NCBI GenBank assembly: GCA_019054805.1
Contig: JAHQIY010000015.1
Location: 938,001 to 1,002,000, forward strand
Direction: 5' to 3'
From: Brachionus manjavacas
Taxonomy: Eukaryota > Rotifera > Eurotatoria > Ploima > Brachionidae
DNA: 64,000 nucleotides
In this document: positions 23,801 through 34,739 of the stretch, piece after piece
How the letters are laid out: the number at the start of each line of letters is the position of its first letter
Numbering within the stretch: the stretch's first letter is position 1
Position numbers and translations under genes: made by a program
The notes under the pieces: generated by a model
Database searches by the model: none
Seen by the model: the letters and a program-made list of their open reading frames with translations, nothing else
Told to the model about the DNA's origin: nothing

Positions 23801-26800
23801 TTGGAAAAAAGTCTATTAGAAAGTGAGTATATCTTCAATGAAAAAAGAAATAATTCAATAAATTGTTTAACTCAATTATATAATAAATTTTATCATTGTC
23901 TACGCAGATGATATAATCTTAATAAGCCCAGTTGACTCCCATCTACAAATGCTTTTGGATATTCCAATTTATTAACTTTGGCATTCAATTATTTAAGTCG
24001 GTATTTCACCTTAATGGATCCGAACTTAAAGAAGCAAATCAGTTAGAATACTTAGGATTCATTATAGATTCTAATCTTGACCTTAATACACAGGCAGTTA
24101 TAAATTTTAAAAAAGTTCAGAGCAGTTTTTTTGGAATTTCGTATCTTCTGCCTAAAAATAGTCCTTCCTCTTCACCTAAATTCAAATCATTTATATACAA
24201 AACATATTGCTTATCTAAATTCACATACGGTCTTGAGGCTCTCACTCTTAATTCGACCACAAAGGATTCAATAAATAAATTACAAAACAACTTAATTAGA
24301 CAAATGTTTGCTTTAAAAGCCTATTGTCACATATCACGAGTCTTAAAAGTACTGAAAGTTTTCAACTTTGATGAACTTTATCTATTTTCAAAACTAACTT
24401 TTATTGATACAATTAAATATAATTATCTATCATCCCTCTAATAAATCTTTTTCCTCTGACTTGGTTCTTATTTCCAAGTACTTTAAAATTGAAACCTCAA
24501 AAATTACAGTAAATACAAACCAACTCAGTAAATACAAACAGACAACATGGCTTTGTAGGCAATAAATCATGTGTAACAAATCTGCTTGAAACTTTAGACA
24601 TGGTCACAGAAGCCCTTAATCGTGGTTTTCCAATCGATCTTGTGTATCTCGACTTTGCAAAGGCTTTTGACACCGTACCTCACAAGAGACTATTATTAAA
24701 ATTAAGATATTATGGCCTAGAAAATACAATAGTAAATTGGATCAGCGCTTTTTATTAGGAAGAAAACAAAGAGTCGTTTTGGGTGAGCAGGTATCTAGCT
24801 GGGTTGATGTATCAAGTGGTGTTCCACAAGGATCAGTGCTTGGACCAATACTTTTTATTATTTACATTAATGATTTAGTTGATAAAATAGTTAGTCCTTG
24901 TGAGCTATTTGCTGATGACACCAAGATTGGTACTATTCTAGACCAGGATGATAAGCATTTAATATTAAAAAACGATCTGGATATCATTGATGAATGGACC
25001 AAGAAATGGTTAATTTCCTTAAATGAGAATAAATGCAAAGTAATACATATCGGAAACGAGAATCCCCATCATACCTATGTATTAAATGATAGGAATATTG
25101 AAAAATCGAGTCTTGAAAAGGATTTAGGGATCCTTATTTCAGACGACTTGAAGTGGACAGCCCAAATTAACTCGTGTATTAAAAAGGCAAACTCGAGACT
25201 AGGATTAATAAAAAGAACATTCAAATATCACAACAAAGAATCTGTTTGCAAGCTCTACAAATCTTTCGTCAGGCCATTATTAGAATATGGAGTACAAGTT
25301 TGGATGCCTACTTTAAAAAAGGATATTAACGCGATCGAATCGGTTCAAAGACGAGCCACAAAGCTTGTTACAGGTCTAGGCAAAATGGGTTATGAAAAGA
25401 GATTAGAAAAACTTAACTTAACAACACTTGACACTAGAAGAGTTAGAGGTGATCTTATTCAAATGTTCAAGATAGTGAAAGGGCTTGACAAAATCAACTG
25501 GTATAATCCAATTATTTTCAAAAGAGACTCATCTAATGAACTTCGTCATGGATCCAGACTCCATGATTTCGTTATTGAGAGACAACTTGTTCGTAGTAAT
25601 CAACAGCGACACAACTTTTTTACCAATCGAATATCTGGACAATGGAACCGTTTACCAAATGAAATTGTCAATACAAAAACTGTTAATGAATTTAAAAATA
25701 AATTAGACAATAATCATAAACTAGTTTTAGAAAGCTATTACAGTGGGCCTTAAAAACCCACTTCGCGTGGTTTACCACGTCATAGCTTATTCATTATTAT
25801 TATTAACTCAAAGAAAATCTTAAGATTAATCTGATTTCTAATGATGGTATATCTGATTCAATTTGGTTATGTCTATGCAATTTAAAATTAAAACATTACA
25901 GAACTCTCCTAAACGAGCTAATTCAAAATAAAAGAAATTCATGAATTTTGGTCCAAATTATCTTGCTTTCTAACTTTCATGCCTTTTTCTATTTTCGAAC
26001 TAATGTTCCTTTTTTTTTTTATTTTTTTTTTGTAATTTTATTTTTAGGTAATAATTTTTCATTTTTTAAAAAAACACAAAAACACAAAAATTTTTTTTTT
26101 TTTTTTACTTCTCCTTAAAGGAGGTTAATTCAATTCAATAAATAAATAAATAAATAATAAATTTTAGGACAAACCTGGTTTAAAACATCCAAAAATTTGT
26201 TGGTCAAATCTTCCATAAAGCCAACAGAGTCTTTGTACGAATCAAAGTCGAGAAAAATAACCAATATCGAACTTGAGGTATTAATTGCCAAACGTTGATT
26301 CTGAAAAAAAAAATTTTTATTCATGAACCTAAGATTTTTTTCAGACCTGGTCAAAGTCACATTTTTGATTTTTTGAAAGTTTTTGACCACTTCTGGATTT
26401 TTAAAAAATTTAATATAAAAACTTCTTGATAAACTGATGATTCGACTTCAATAATGTTAAAAATTTTGCTATCATAATGAAATTTGTCATGTTCGAAGCC
26501 AAAGCTTTTATGGCTAAATTTTTTCTCTTTCAAAAGACTAGAAAAGCTGTAATTTGAACCATTTAGGACAAAAACTTTATAAATATTCAAATCTGAACTT
26601 TTCTCATACACGGATCGATTGTGATAATATGATCCGAATTTTTCATTCTGAAACAAGTCTCTACTTTTTGTGTAATAAAAATGATTGAATATGTTGACAC
26701 AACCCGAACACCTTTTGGAATGAATTAAATTTTCTTTTCCACTCGCTTCATACATTAGATCAATTCCAAAATCAGTAATGTACCGACACGAATCCAATGT

Positions 26801-27376
26801 AATTTTTTCCAGAATTTTCCACATTTCATTTATATTAAAATATTTGTAAAGAACATAAAACACTGAATCTGTTAAGCAATCTATTGAGTCAAAATTAAGA
26901 TACTTGATTATTTTATTTTCTGCATAAAGTCGGTCAAAATAGTCCTTGAAATTTTTTAAATTGCAGTAGTCATCGAAGTCGATTTTGTCACTAACATTGA
27001 AAGAGATTAAAGCCTCGGTTTTTTTTTGTATTGAATGTTTGTAAAATCCCGGCATATCAGGATTGCCTAAGACATTTTCATAATTTGGAAATGTCCGATT
27101 CATTTGGTCATAGGGAAGCTTGGGAAACAATGGTTGTTCTTTGTCATAATCTGGTATTGGTTTTGGTTTACGATCTGTAGTTTAATTTTTTTATTAAACA
27201 GATTAAGATTTTTAAATTGTACCTTTATCAATTGGTGGAAGATCATTTTTTTTATCTTTTATATTTTTTAATTTAGTTAAAATGTTAAACTTTGACTTGG
27301 ATTTTGTTTGAATTTTTTCTATTGTGACATTTTCGGCATTGTCTCCGGCCTCATAATTTAAGTTGATATTTTCCAT
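20862..27376 (-). CDS. ROCO-like protein with decayed GTPase motifs (LRR-like, pseudo-ROC, COR), ten exons
   Basis: Exons (all minus): 27376-27223, 27174-26347, 26300-26175, 22958-22470, 22421-21887, 21836-21673, 21615-21543, 21488-21370, 21306-21065 and 20988-20862. All junctions agree in phase except for one extra base in an A-run near 26363. Length is about 951 residues, starting MENINLNYEAG and ending RYKKKVY. LRR-like sequence (ITDFGIDLMYEA) is followed by KVFVLNGSNYSFSSLL where a P-loop GxxxxGKT should be, and EVESSVYQ where DFxGQ should be, so GTP binding looks lost. COR is clear: GECLLFELANGQMIIVPDIK, then STFDFYFKLPEQILNGLMS. A Cys pair (CQMCS) and unrecognised C-terminal sequence follow. 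A scaffold or regulator of the neighbouring ROCO-TIR protein is an inference. Confidence 0.72.
22959..23884 (-). other. Intron sequence of the ROCO-like gene, no gene seen
   Basis: This AT-rich part of the 3.2-kb intron lies downstream of the nested retroelements. It is bounded on its low-coordinate side by a tattaaaag acceptor at about 22959. No further coding or repeat signal is recognised. Confidence 0.5.
24522..25805 (+). mobile_element. 5'-truncated CR1/Jockey-like retrotransposon (reverse transcriptase to 3' end), nested
   Basis: The plus strand encodes reverse-transcriptase motifs in order: LLETLDMV and DFAKAFDTVPHKR (frame at 24590-24690), then, after a one-base shift near 24747, SGVPQGSVLGPILFIIYIND, FADDTKIG, and the thumb/C-terminal part to YYSGP at 25753. 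Apart from the 5' truncation and two small shifts (near 24541 and 24747) it is well preserved, so the insertion is fairly young. The 3' end holds two hairpins and a short (ATT)n tail. The 6-bp word aactca occurs at both borders (24522-24527 and 25805-25810) and could be a target duplication. It sits inside the older element at 23885-26160. Confidence 0.85.
25742..25779 (+). other. Two tandem hairpins at the 3' end of the retrotransposon
   Basis: AGTGGG (25742-25747) pairs with CCCACT (25757-25762), and CGTGG (25766-25770) pairs with CCACG (25775-25779) around TTTA. They start in the last codons and stop of the reverse-transcriptase frame and precede the (ATT)n tail. In CR1/LINE-type elements such 3' hairpins are recognised by the element's own reverse transcriptase at target-primed integration. 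Confidence 0.6.
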
Positions 27377-28016
27377 CTTTTCTATTCAAAAAACAAAAGC
27401 TGAAAACTTATTTCTAACAATTATGAAATAAGTTTTTTTGGCTATTTCTATGGAAACATCTAAATTAAATTTAAATTTAATATAAATACTAGGAGCTTTG
27501 AAAATTTTTAAATTTTAAAGATCAAAATACTAAATCATTAAGGAATCAAATTTTTTTATCAAGTATTTTAGCTAAAGATATAAAAATCGGAATTTTTTTT
27601 AATTTTTAAAAAACAGAATTTAAATTCATTAAAAAAGTTACAAAAATTATTTGGCACTTCAAATTTTTACAAATCTAGAAAACCAAACATTTGTTCAATT
27701 TATTAAAAAATCGAGGAATTTTAAGACAAATTCTTTAATAAAAAGAGCACAAATACTAAATAAATGATTAAATTTTGTTCATGATGCATTTTAGTTAAAA
27801 AATTCCAGAAATTCTCAAATGCTTTTTTCAAAGATTTTTCCAAGCATTTGAACAAAAACTTTGTTTTTTTCTCAAAAAAATTTTAGAACATTTAAAATAT
27901 TGGGACACATTTAGTTAATTAGAATTGGAAAAATTCAAATCAAAATGGAAATGACGCAAGCTAATAGCCAGTATCACATATGGAAGAGAATGGGAAGAGA
28001 ATCAGGTTTCAAAGCT
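27377..28016. other. Upstream region of the ROCO-like gene, no gene seen
   Basis: AT-rich DNA upstream of the minus-strand start codon at 27376; the promoter of that gene should lie here. No clear TATA or other element stands out from the A/T background. Confidence 0.35.
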
Positions 28017-28157
28017 TTACTTCAAAACAAATAAATAATTTTCACGCCACTCTAAGCCCTAGAATGAAGTTTTTCAAAATCAGGAAAGTCAAGTAGTGGA
28101 ACAACTTACCTTAATGGGTGGTTTAAGCGAATAATGTAAACAAGTTCTGTTAATCAT
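28017..28157 (-). CDS. Possible micro-gene: 29-residue peptide in two exons
   Basis: ATG at 28157 begins 16 codons (MINRTCLHYSLKPPIK) that end exactly at a strong donor AAG|GTAAGT. After 51 bases a ctag acceptor opens 13 more codons (GLEWRENYLFVLK) and a stop at 28017-28019. Both junctions are phase 0. The local composition is less AT-rich than around. An in-frame stop precedes the ATG, so this could be a whole short peptide gene, or the last exons of a gene whose earlier exons I cannot see. The function is unknown. Confidence 0.3.
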
Positions 28158-28394
28158 CACAAATTAGACTTTATTTATTCTAACTAAATAAAATTTTCAC
28201 ATTATTTTAAAATTCTAATTTTGATAGATAAGCTGATAATTTTATTCAAAGGCTTGGCAAAGTCATTCCAAAGTCTTTAAAAGTTAATTAATTCCAATAA
28301 AATTAGCATCAATAAAAAATCAGAATGTGAATTTATTAATTTTGGAAAAAGATCATTATATCAAATAAACAGCAGTAGTAGGTGTATTTTAGTT

Positions 28395-28520
28395 ATGACT
28401 AGTGCAGGCACTTGCGAGTGTGTTCAAACTGTTCCAGTGCGTTGCTGATCTGTAAACGATGAAGTTGTAACAGGACATGTTTCCTTTCAGTATTTCTTAT
28501 GATGTTCACGCGTTACAGAG
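28395..28520 (-). other. Exon-like block of higher complexity, minus strand
   Basis: Reading the minus strand gives an open stretch of about 37 codons that looks coding (RVNIIRNTERKHVLLQLHRL, then QISNALEQFEH) and stops at about 28398. An in-frame stop lies just before it, and no start codon is seen, so it would need an upstream exon. It may be the last exon of a small coiled-coil gene, or a non-coding RNA. It lies between Dr1 and the ROCO-like gene. Confidence 0.3.
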
Positions 28521-29019
28521 CTGGCATTAAAAACTGAGGTCTGATTAAGTCCGCCACTTTGATATATTAGAAAAATTTTAAAAAGCTGAATCATGTCTAC
28601 TCTCTTCTCATTTTCAAAGTTGTAACTAACAATTTTATCGTTTCATTTAAGGATCAAAACAAGAAAAAATAAAAATAAAATAAATAAAAAATAAATTTTT
28701 CAGAATTGTATTTTTTTTAATTCATTTAATTTTAAAAGTTAGAGAAAATTTTAAAATAAATGAATTTTTTTAAGCATGTACTTGTTGAAAAATTGTCTTG
28801 ATTTGCATAAAATGAGTTTTTCATAATTTTTCTATTCAATTCTTTAATCATCACCGAATTTGGCGTAATTTTTGAAATAAATTAAAAAAATGTGATCAAA
28901 AAAATTTATTAAAGTTACAGAATTTAACAAGCATTTACTAAAAATTTAATTTACAAACTATCTGAAACCAATAAGTCGAGTAAAAAAAGAAAAATAGGAG
29001 CCAACATCAAACACATAAT

Positions 29020-29559
29020 TTAGTCATAATTGTCATCATCATCTTGGGTAGTTATGCCTGTTTTAAGCACCGGATTGAGCAACTCATGATTTAGAGAAGC
29101 TTGACGCTGTAAGGCCTGTTGAGCTTCATGTTGCATTCTTTGCCATTCTTCCTTATTGTCCATCATTTGCTGTTGCTTCCTTGCTTCGGCAAAAAGCAAA
29201 TTTTGTTGCCTTAGTAATTCTTCTTGAGGAATGCCCGGCTTATCTAGTTTATTCTTAATTCTTCGTCTCTTGTCAACTTCTTCTTGCATTTGTTTCATCA
29301 CATCCACACAGTCATTTTTGTATTCACCAAAACCAAGGTTATCAAGAGCAAGTAGCACGTGATCGGGTAGAATTAGCCTTTTGGATTGATTTTCGCACAC
29401 CAGGTTGGCTTCAGTTGCCAGAAGATGAATGAATTCGTTACAAGAAGTGACTATCAAATCTTTGGCATCTCCACTTAGTCTTACTTGAGGAAGCAGCTCT
29501 TTGATCAGTTTGTACATTGCTGATTTGGGTACGCACAGGTCTTCGTCATTGTCACTCAT
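29020..29559 (-). CDS. DR1: Dr1 / NC2-beta, TATA-binding-protein-associated repressor
   Basis: A 179-residue histone-fold protein that, with DRAP1 (NC2-alpha), binds TBP on promoter DNA and blocks TFIIA/TFIIB entry. The N-terminal half is the conserved histone fold (DLCVPKSAMYKLIKELLPQV, then the helix with CNEFIHLLATEAN and the LILPDHVLLALDNLGF segment). The C-terminal part is Gln-rich (QQQMMDNKEEW, QHEAQQALQRQAS), as in other Dr1 proteins, and ends with an acidic tail TQDDDDNYD. Length matches the family (about 170-180). The coding region is one exon. The nearest gene on its 5' side is the Mpv17-family gene on the same strand, about 0.7 kb away. Confidence 0.97.
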   Translation of the reverse strand: MSDNDEDLCVPKSAMYKLIKELLPQVRLSGDAKDLIVTSCNEFIHLLATEANLVCENQSKRLILPDHVLLALDNLGFGEYKNDCVDVMKQMQEEVDKRRRIKNKLDKPGIPQEELLRQQNLLFAEARKQQQMMDNKEEWQRMQHEAQQALQRQASLNHELLNPVLKTGITTQDDDDNYD

Positions 29560-30288
29560 TTTTTTTTTTGTGATTGTGTTTTGCCTTACAGGTTTTGATT
29601 TAGATTAGGATTTTTATATGCCAATAATGCATTTTATTTATCAATGAATTATGAATACTTTTGGAATAAGTAGCCAATTATCAAATTTGATAGGAAACAT
29701 ATTTTTTTTCTGAAACGAGCATATTAAACTTAACTTTTGTTCAGAATCATTTTTTAATTTCAAAAGGCCAAAATGTTCAAAATCACTGAAAATAACTAAT
29801 TTAAAAAAAAATTATTATTTTTTTTTTTATTTTAATAACGAGAAATTTTTTGCAACATTTATTAATAAAAATTTATAAAGTGATATAATATTTTTTAATA
29901 AAATCTTAAAGCTTATTTTTTTTTTAATTTCAAAAATAATTTAAAATTTTTTAAAACACTATTTTTAACAATAGCTCGAGTATTTATTTAATTTTGTTAA
30001 TTAAAAAATTGTATTTGTTTGTTTGTAACCAACAAAAATAAAATCTGAAATTGATTAAAAAAATTAATTTTGATAAAAAGCAAAATTGCTTTAGGAGATT
30101 TTCCCTTGAATTCAATTAATTTTAACTAAAAATTCATTAATAAATTGATTTCGGGTTAAAGATAATATTTTTGAGTTTTGGTTTAACTAGATTTAAAGAT
30201 TACCGAACTGATAAGATCAAAATTTTGATTATAGATTTAAATTTTATTGAAAAAAAACTAAAATTACTTCACAAAAATCAAAATTTCT
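29560..30288. other. Short intergenic region between Dr1 and the Mpv17-family gene
   Basis: AT-rich DNA that should hold the Dr1 promoter and the Mpv17-family 3' end. No further coding sequence was found, and no TATA box can be told apart from the A/T background. Confidence 0.4.
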
Positions 30289-31028
30289 TTAATCAATGTC
30301 CTTTAAAAAAAAAAAATTTAAAATTTTAAAAAAATTACCAAAAACACTTACGTTGAACATTAAAAAAGACAACAAGGCATTCCATAAAACCGAGAGGAAA
30401 TTGATGTAAAGCAAACGGTAAACGTTTGGAATAAAATAAAAATTTATAAATTGACACAGAGGCCAAACCATACAATCATACTTGAAAAATAAATAAAAGA
30501 TTTTTTATTTAAAAAAAATAATTACTTTATAAATGGTTAAAAATTTTTCCTTAAATGTTTCGTAAATTTGCTTCAAGTGTTTTCCGTCCAAAGTATGAAT
30601 GGCTGTAATGAACAAAACATTTAACAATGGAGCTGCCAGCAACTGGTCAAACAACATTTTTTTAATTATAGATTTCCGGTTTTTAAAAGGATATTTTTTG
30701 TCCAAGAACCGGTACCAATTGTGTAAAAATGGTCCAGTTAATGAACCCACTGAGGCTACCTTAACTAAATAATTATTAAGAAAAAAAAAACATAAACTTC
30801 ATTATAAATACTTGTTCTAATCAAATCATAATTTTGAATTACCGAATGACTGTCTTGGGTTAAATTGTGGTTCGCTTTGTTTGTAAGACGAATTTCAATG
30901 TATTGAGATAAAGTATCACCTATTCCTAGTAAGCCCATTGTTGATACCGTATTGGATAGTAAAAGATGGGTTTTAAACATTCGCTTACAATACTGAAAAG
31001 AATGGCTAATTTTGGAAATTAGAGCCAT
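30289..31028 (-). CDS. Mpv17/PMP22-family membrane protein, four exons, 198 residues
   Basis: Exons 31028-30812, 30764-30526, 30480-30352 and 30300-30289 join with consistent phases (donors ACAA|GTATTT, TATAAA|GTAATT, AAC|GTAAGT). The product is a small multi-pass protein of the mitochondrial or peroxisomal inner-membrane family thought to form a channel. Family signatures are present in order: GIGDTLSQYIE, GSLTGPFLHNWYRFLD, MLFDQLLAAPLLN, and VWPLCQFINFYFIPNVYRLL with the WNALLS end. The last exon adds only DID and the stop. All introns are about 45-50 bp. Which paralogue it is (MPV17, MPV17L2, PXMP2) is not decided by eye. Confidence 0.9.
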
Positions 31029-32480
31029 TTTGGGAATAATTCAAATTGGTTCGAACAACAATAAACTAGATATTTGACTTTCTCATACCTTTTTATCAAA
31101 TGATCAAATATTCATTCTTTTTTGGACAAAGATTGCTTTTACAAATAGATGGAAATTTTTGGAAAAAGGCTGAAATAATTTTAAATTATTATAATTTTAC
31201 AATTTTTAAAAAAAAATAATATGCATATATAGGCGATGATTTAACTATTTTTATTTCTGTCTGAGTATCAAGTTTTTATCAAATAAAAATAGTGAAAAAT
31301 TACATCATTTTTTTAATGGATTGATATTTCTTAAATTTATGTTCAAATTTTGAATTTCAAATATACTTTAAAAAATTTTAAATGTGCTATTTCGTTACAT
31401 TGCAAAACACATAGTTAAAATTTTAATTTTTTTTCAGAATTTTTAGTTTGATAACAAAGAGCAAAGTTAAAATTTAACATTAAAATAAACATAAATTTTA
31501 AATTTATTATTTGATTAAATTTTAAAATAAAATGAAATTTTTAGGAATTTTTTTCATCATTTTGCTTATAAACGGATGGAAATTATTTAAATAAAATTTA
31601 TTCTTTTTTCAAAAATTTATTCAAAACTGATCTTCAAAACAAAAAAAAAATTTCTAAATATAAGATATTATTCAAATGAGTGTCTATAAAATACAATTAA
31701 TGGTACAAAATGTATCAATATTTTTATATGTTCATTTTAAGAATTTAAAATTTTAAAAAATTAAAAATAATTTGAATTTTAACACAAATTATTCTGAATC
31801 TACCAAGTTGATATGGAATTTTCTTCTTTGAATTAGCTTCAACTATTCTACTATTGTAATGCTCAAGTTGATAAATCAAATAAATCTAAAAATGTGGTAT
31901 TATTTTTGAAAAATATTATTAAATCTTTTCTAAGTCATAATTTATCTTTCATAATACTAAGAATCACGAGCTAAAGGTTAATTCAAGATAATATCTGAAC
32001 TCTAATTTATCTTAAATTTTGACACTATGTTATCTATTCGAATTGATTTTATTCAAAATGTAAAAATTTACGTTCAAATTGTAAATTAGATTGACAATTT
32101 TAATCTGAATCACAAATTTAAGAAAATTCAAATTTTCTTTCAAAAATAAATAGATAAAAAAATTTTATCTCATAATTTTGTTTCAATTCAAAAAGTAAAT
32201 TTTCAACATCTAGATTTAATTATTTATCTATTATTTAAATCTTTTGACTTACATCATTTATTTCATTGTTTCAATAAAAATAAAATTTTCGAATTTTTAT
32301 AACCTTTTTTTATTAGATCACCTAACAAAAAATTGTCATTGTGTTAAAATTTAGAAATTCAAGTGCTAAAACATGTTGGTTGTCAAAAGTATTTAGATAA
32401 AAATTATCTAAGATCATTAGATTTTCCATACGTATAATTTTATTGTCTAAAAATAAGTAAGGTCTTTTTCGTAGATCTAT

Positions 32481-32530
32481 TTAAAATGTTGAATAGCCCC
32501 GAGTGGTTAGGTTCTGTCTTTTTCACCTTT
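32481..32530 (+). repeat. tRNA-like A-box remnant
   Basis: The sequence tagccccgagtggttaggtt closely resembles the D-arm/A-box of Ser/Leu tRNAs. No B box or tRNA 3' half follows within the next 80 bases, so it is not a tRNA gene. It may be the head of a tRNA-derived SINE. Confidence 0.3.
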
Positions 32531-34239
32531 GATTTCTCTTTTTAAGTAAAATTATAATATGAATTTTACTGCAATAAATAAATTGATTGATAACTAAATA
32601 ATAAATTAAAAAAATTTTAAATATAAAAGATCGGTAAAAAAAGACATTCTTTCTTTACTTTAAGTCTCCCTCTAGTCAAATGGAACATTCTCTCTGTTCT
32701 TCTGTAGACGGGGTCCGGAGCAGAGACCTATTTTAGGGATTAGAAGATTTTAAAAATAAGAAAAATATTTATTAAAATTGTAATTAATATTTAAACTATT
32801 AATAAGTATGAAAAAAACAGAAAGTATGTTCTTTCTTGCCTAAGACTATAAAATATTTTTAAAAAGAACATCCTTTCTATTAGGAAGTATATTTTAGCCT
32901 CGATTGTCAATAGCTCTCAAATTCTCAATAATTATAGTCTTAGCTTTGTAAATCAAACATGACAGCTCTAAATTTTAAATTTTAAATTTCGGTCTCAAAA
33001 ATACTTTTCTTATCGAGATGGTGAGTTTGCTGGAAATCTTTTTTTTAAATCCTCTGACTCACTGGTTAATATCATTCCAGGTTCTCTGACTCAACTGTTG
33101 ACAAAGCACTTATCATCTCTGGCTAGATATTTTTTATTTCAAAAGAAAGCGCTAGACATGAAAATTTTAGATTAATGAAAATTTACTGAAAAAATAATTG
33201 AAAATTTTAACTTGAAATTTGGCTTCAAAATTCAAGGTTTTATTTAAGAAATTTAATTAAGTTTTAAAAATTTCTTTAACGTGTTTAGTGAATCAAATTT
33301 ATAATTGTTCGAAAAGAAATTATTTTAATGTTTGGAAAAATTTAATATACAAAAGAATATGTCGGCCCCGAGTCAAATTTATTAATAGATTTTTTTGTTG
33401 TTGAAAAATTGGTCACATGATCTTTTATTTCATTTTGTTCCAGATTTAAATGGTTCGATCAAAGCAGCAATTTGATGACATAAAAAAAAACTAAAATGAA
33501 TCAAACATTGATTAATCAATTGAGATGACAATTGATTTGTTTGTATAAGAGAGAAAATCAAAATAACTGCAAGATGAAGCAAAAATACAGCCTAGAGAAA
33601 AAGAACTTTGACACAGAGAGATTGTATCTAATTTACTTTTTTTTTAATGATAAATTACCTTAAATGAGTTGTCTTTGAATGCTAAAAAAACAAAAAAATT
33701 TCCTAAATAAACAAGATAAATTGAATTTTGGCTCTTTTAAAACAAATCGCCTGCAAGAGACATACTAAAAATTTTCACAACCAAAAAAACATTCAACATC
33801 GCCCAAATCATCACTCATTTATCAATTTTAATGCTCTGCTCAAATTAGAGTCTACCAATGTTTTAATTACTAGTTCAATTTCGAAGAAAAAAAAAGTGGA
33901 GTTTAATTACTGACTAAGCATTTGCCGATGGCGATGGCGCTCATTGCATAATTGGTACACCCGAGGATTTGATTAACTTTCATTTTTGTTCTTGCTAAAC
34001 AGGTAGCTCTAAATTCCCGAGTGGAAATTTTTCTTTGTTCGCCAATTCCATTCATTTGTTTGCATCACAAGTTCAACCATTGTAGGAACAAAAATTTCAA
34101 ATTCAAGCTTTTTTTTGTCAACAACAATAAAACACCTAACTTTAACTTTTATAGAAATTTTTGTTCAGAACAATTTTATTTAAACTCTAAGCGATTTGTT
34201 CGCGTCTAGCAAATAGCCGCAGCAACCAAATTCACAACT

Positions 34240-34310
34240 AAGTTAGCCGTCTAAGCTTCGGAGATTCGATTCCCTCACAGATAGACCTTAAATCAAGTGA
34301 GCCAGTCTTA
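34240..34310 (+). repeat. B-box-like word, possible tRNA-derived SINE remnant
   Basis: gagattcgattccctc matches the T-arm/B-box pattern (GGTTCGANTCC) well. I could not fold a complete tRNA around it: no 7-bp acceptor stem is seen. Confidence 0.25.
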
Positions 34311-34739
34311 ATTAGTTTTCAATTAACGAACAAGAAAATAAAAATAATGATTTATGTTGTTGATCAATAAATAGTTTGCCAGGATCAGCATCCATTGCCA
34401 TAGCCAAGTCTATAAACATAAATTTGGATAAATCTGGCACCATTTATTCTTTTAAATTTATTTTTTTGGTTTGGATATATTTTAAAAATAGGGATCAAAT
34501 TTGAGACTCAGTGAAATCAAAAATCAGGATCTGTTTGGCAATTTTGGCCGTGTGCCTTTTCTAAAGGAGCTTGGTCCGAAGGCGCTGTTCGCCAACAAGA
34601 AAAAGCAAGCAATTATGTCTAATTATTTATTCATCACTTTTAATTACGCCAGCTCAATGGTACTTGAATTTAATTTTTCTTTTTCTTTTTTTTTCAAGAT
34701 TTAATTGAGTTGATAATAATTATTTATTTGTTTTGCTCT

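Larger units (their letters stand above)
23885..26160 (+). mobile_element. Non-LTR retroelement relic in an intron, interrupted by a second element
   Basis: At 23897-23920 the plus strand reads FIIVYADDIILIS, the reverse-transcriptase catalytic box. It is followed by an open stretch (23995-24440) with EYLGFIIDSNLDLN and a C-terminal region typical of non-LTR reverse transcriptases. The sequence stops at about 24525 and resumes after 25805. It ends with T-rich runs, a CTCCTTAAAGGAG hairpin at about 26107-26119 and an (AATA)n tail to 26160. The whole lies in the intron between exons 26175 and 22958 of the ROCO-like gene, in antisense orientation to it. The frame is broken. Confidence 0.7.
31029..34700. 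other. Long non-coding stretch
   Basis: A/T-rich DNA without a convincing gene. A tRNA-A-box-like word occurs at about 32483-32515 and a B-box-like word at about 34290-34303, listed separately. At 34501-34620 a patch with more G and C contains a short frame (NFGRVPFLKELGPKALF) that I do not recognise; it may be a conserved regulatory block rather than coding. Confidence 0.4.

Noticed and set aside
32481-34310. tRNA genes at the A-box-like and B-box-like words
   Set aside because: The two words are 1.8 kb apart and neither can be completed into a tRNA with an acceptor stem and anticodon arm.
34501-34704. A 67-codon plus-strand frame (FGRVPFLKELGPKALF)
   Set aside because: It looks slightly coding, but no start context, splice sites or family could be found; kept only as a remark in the non-coding stretch.
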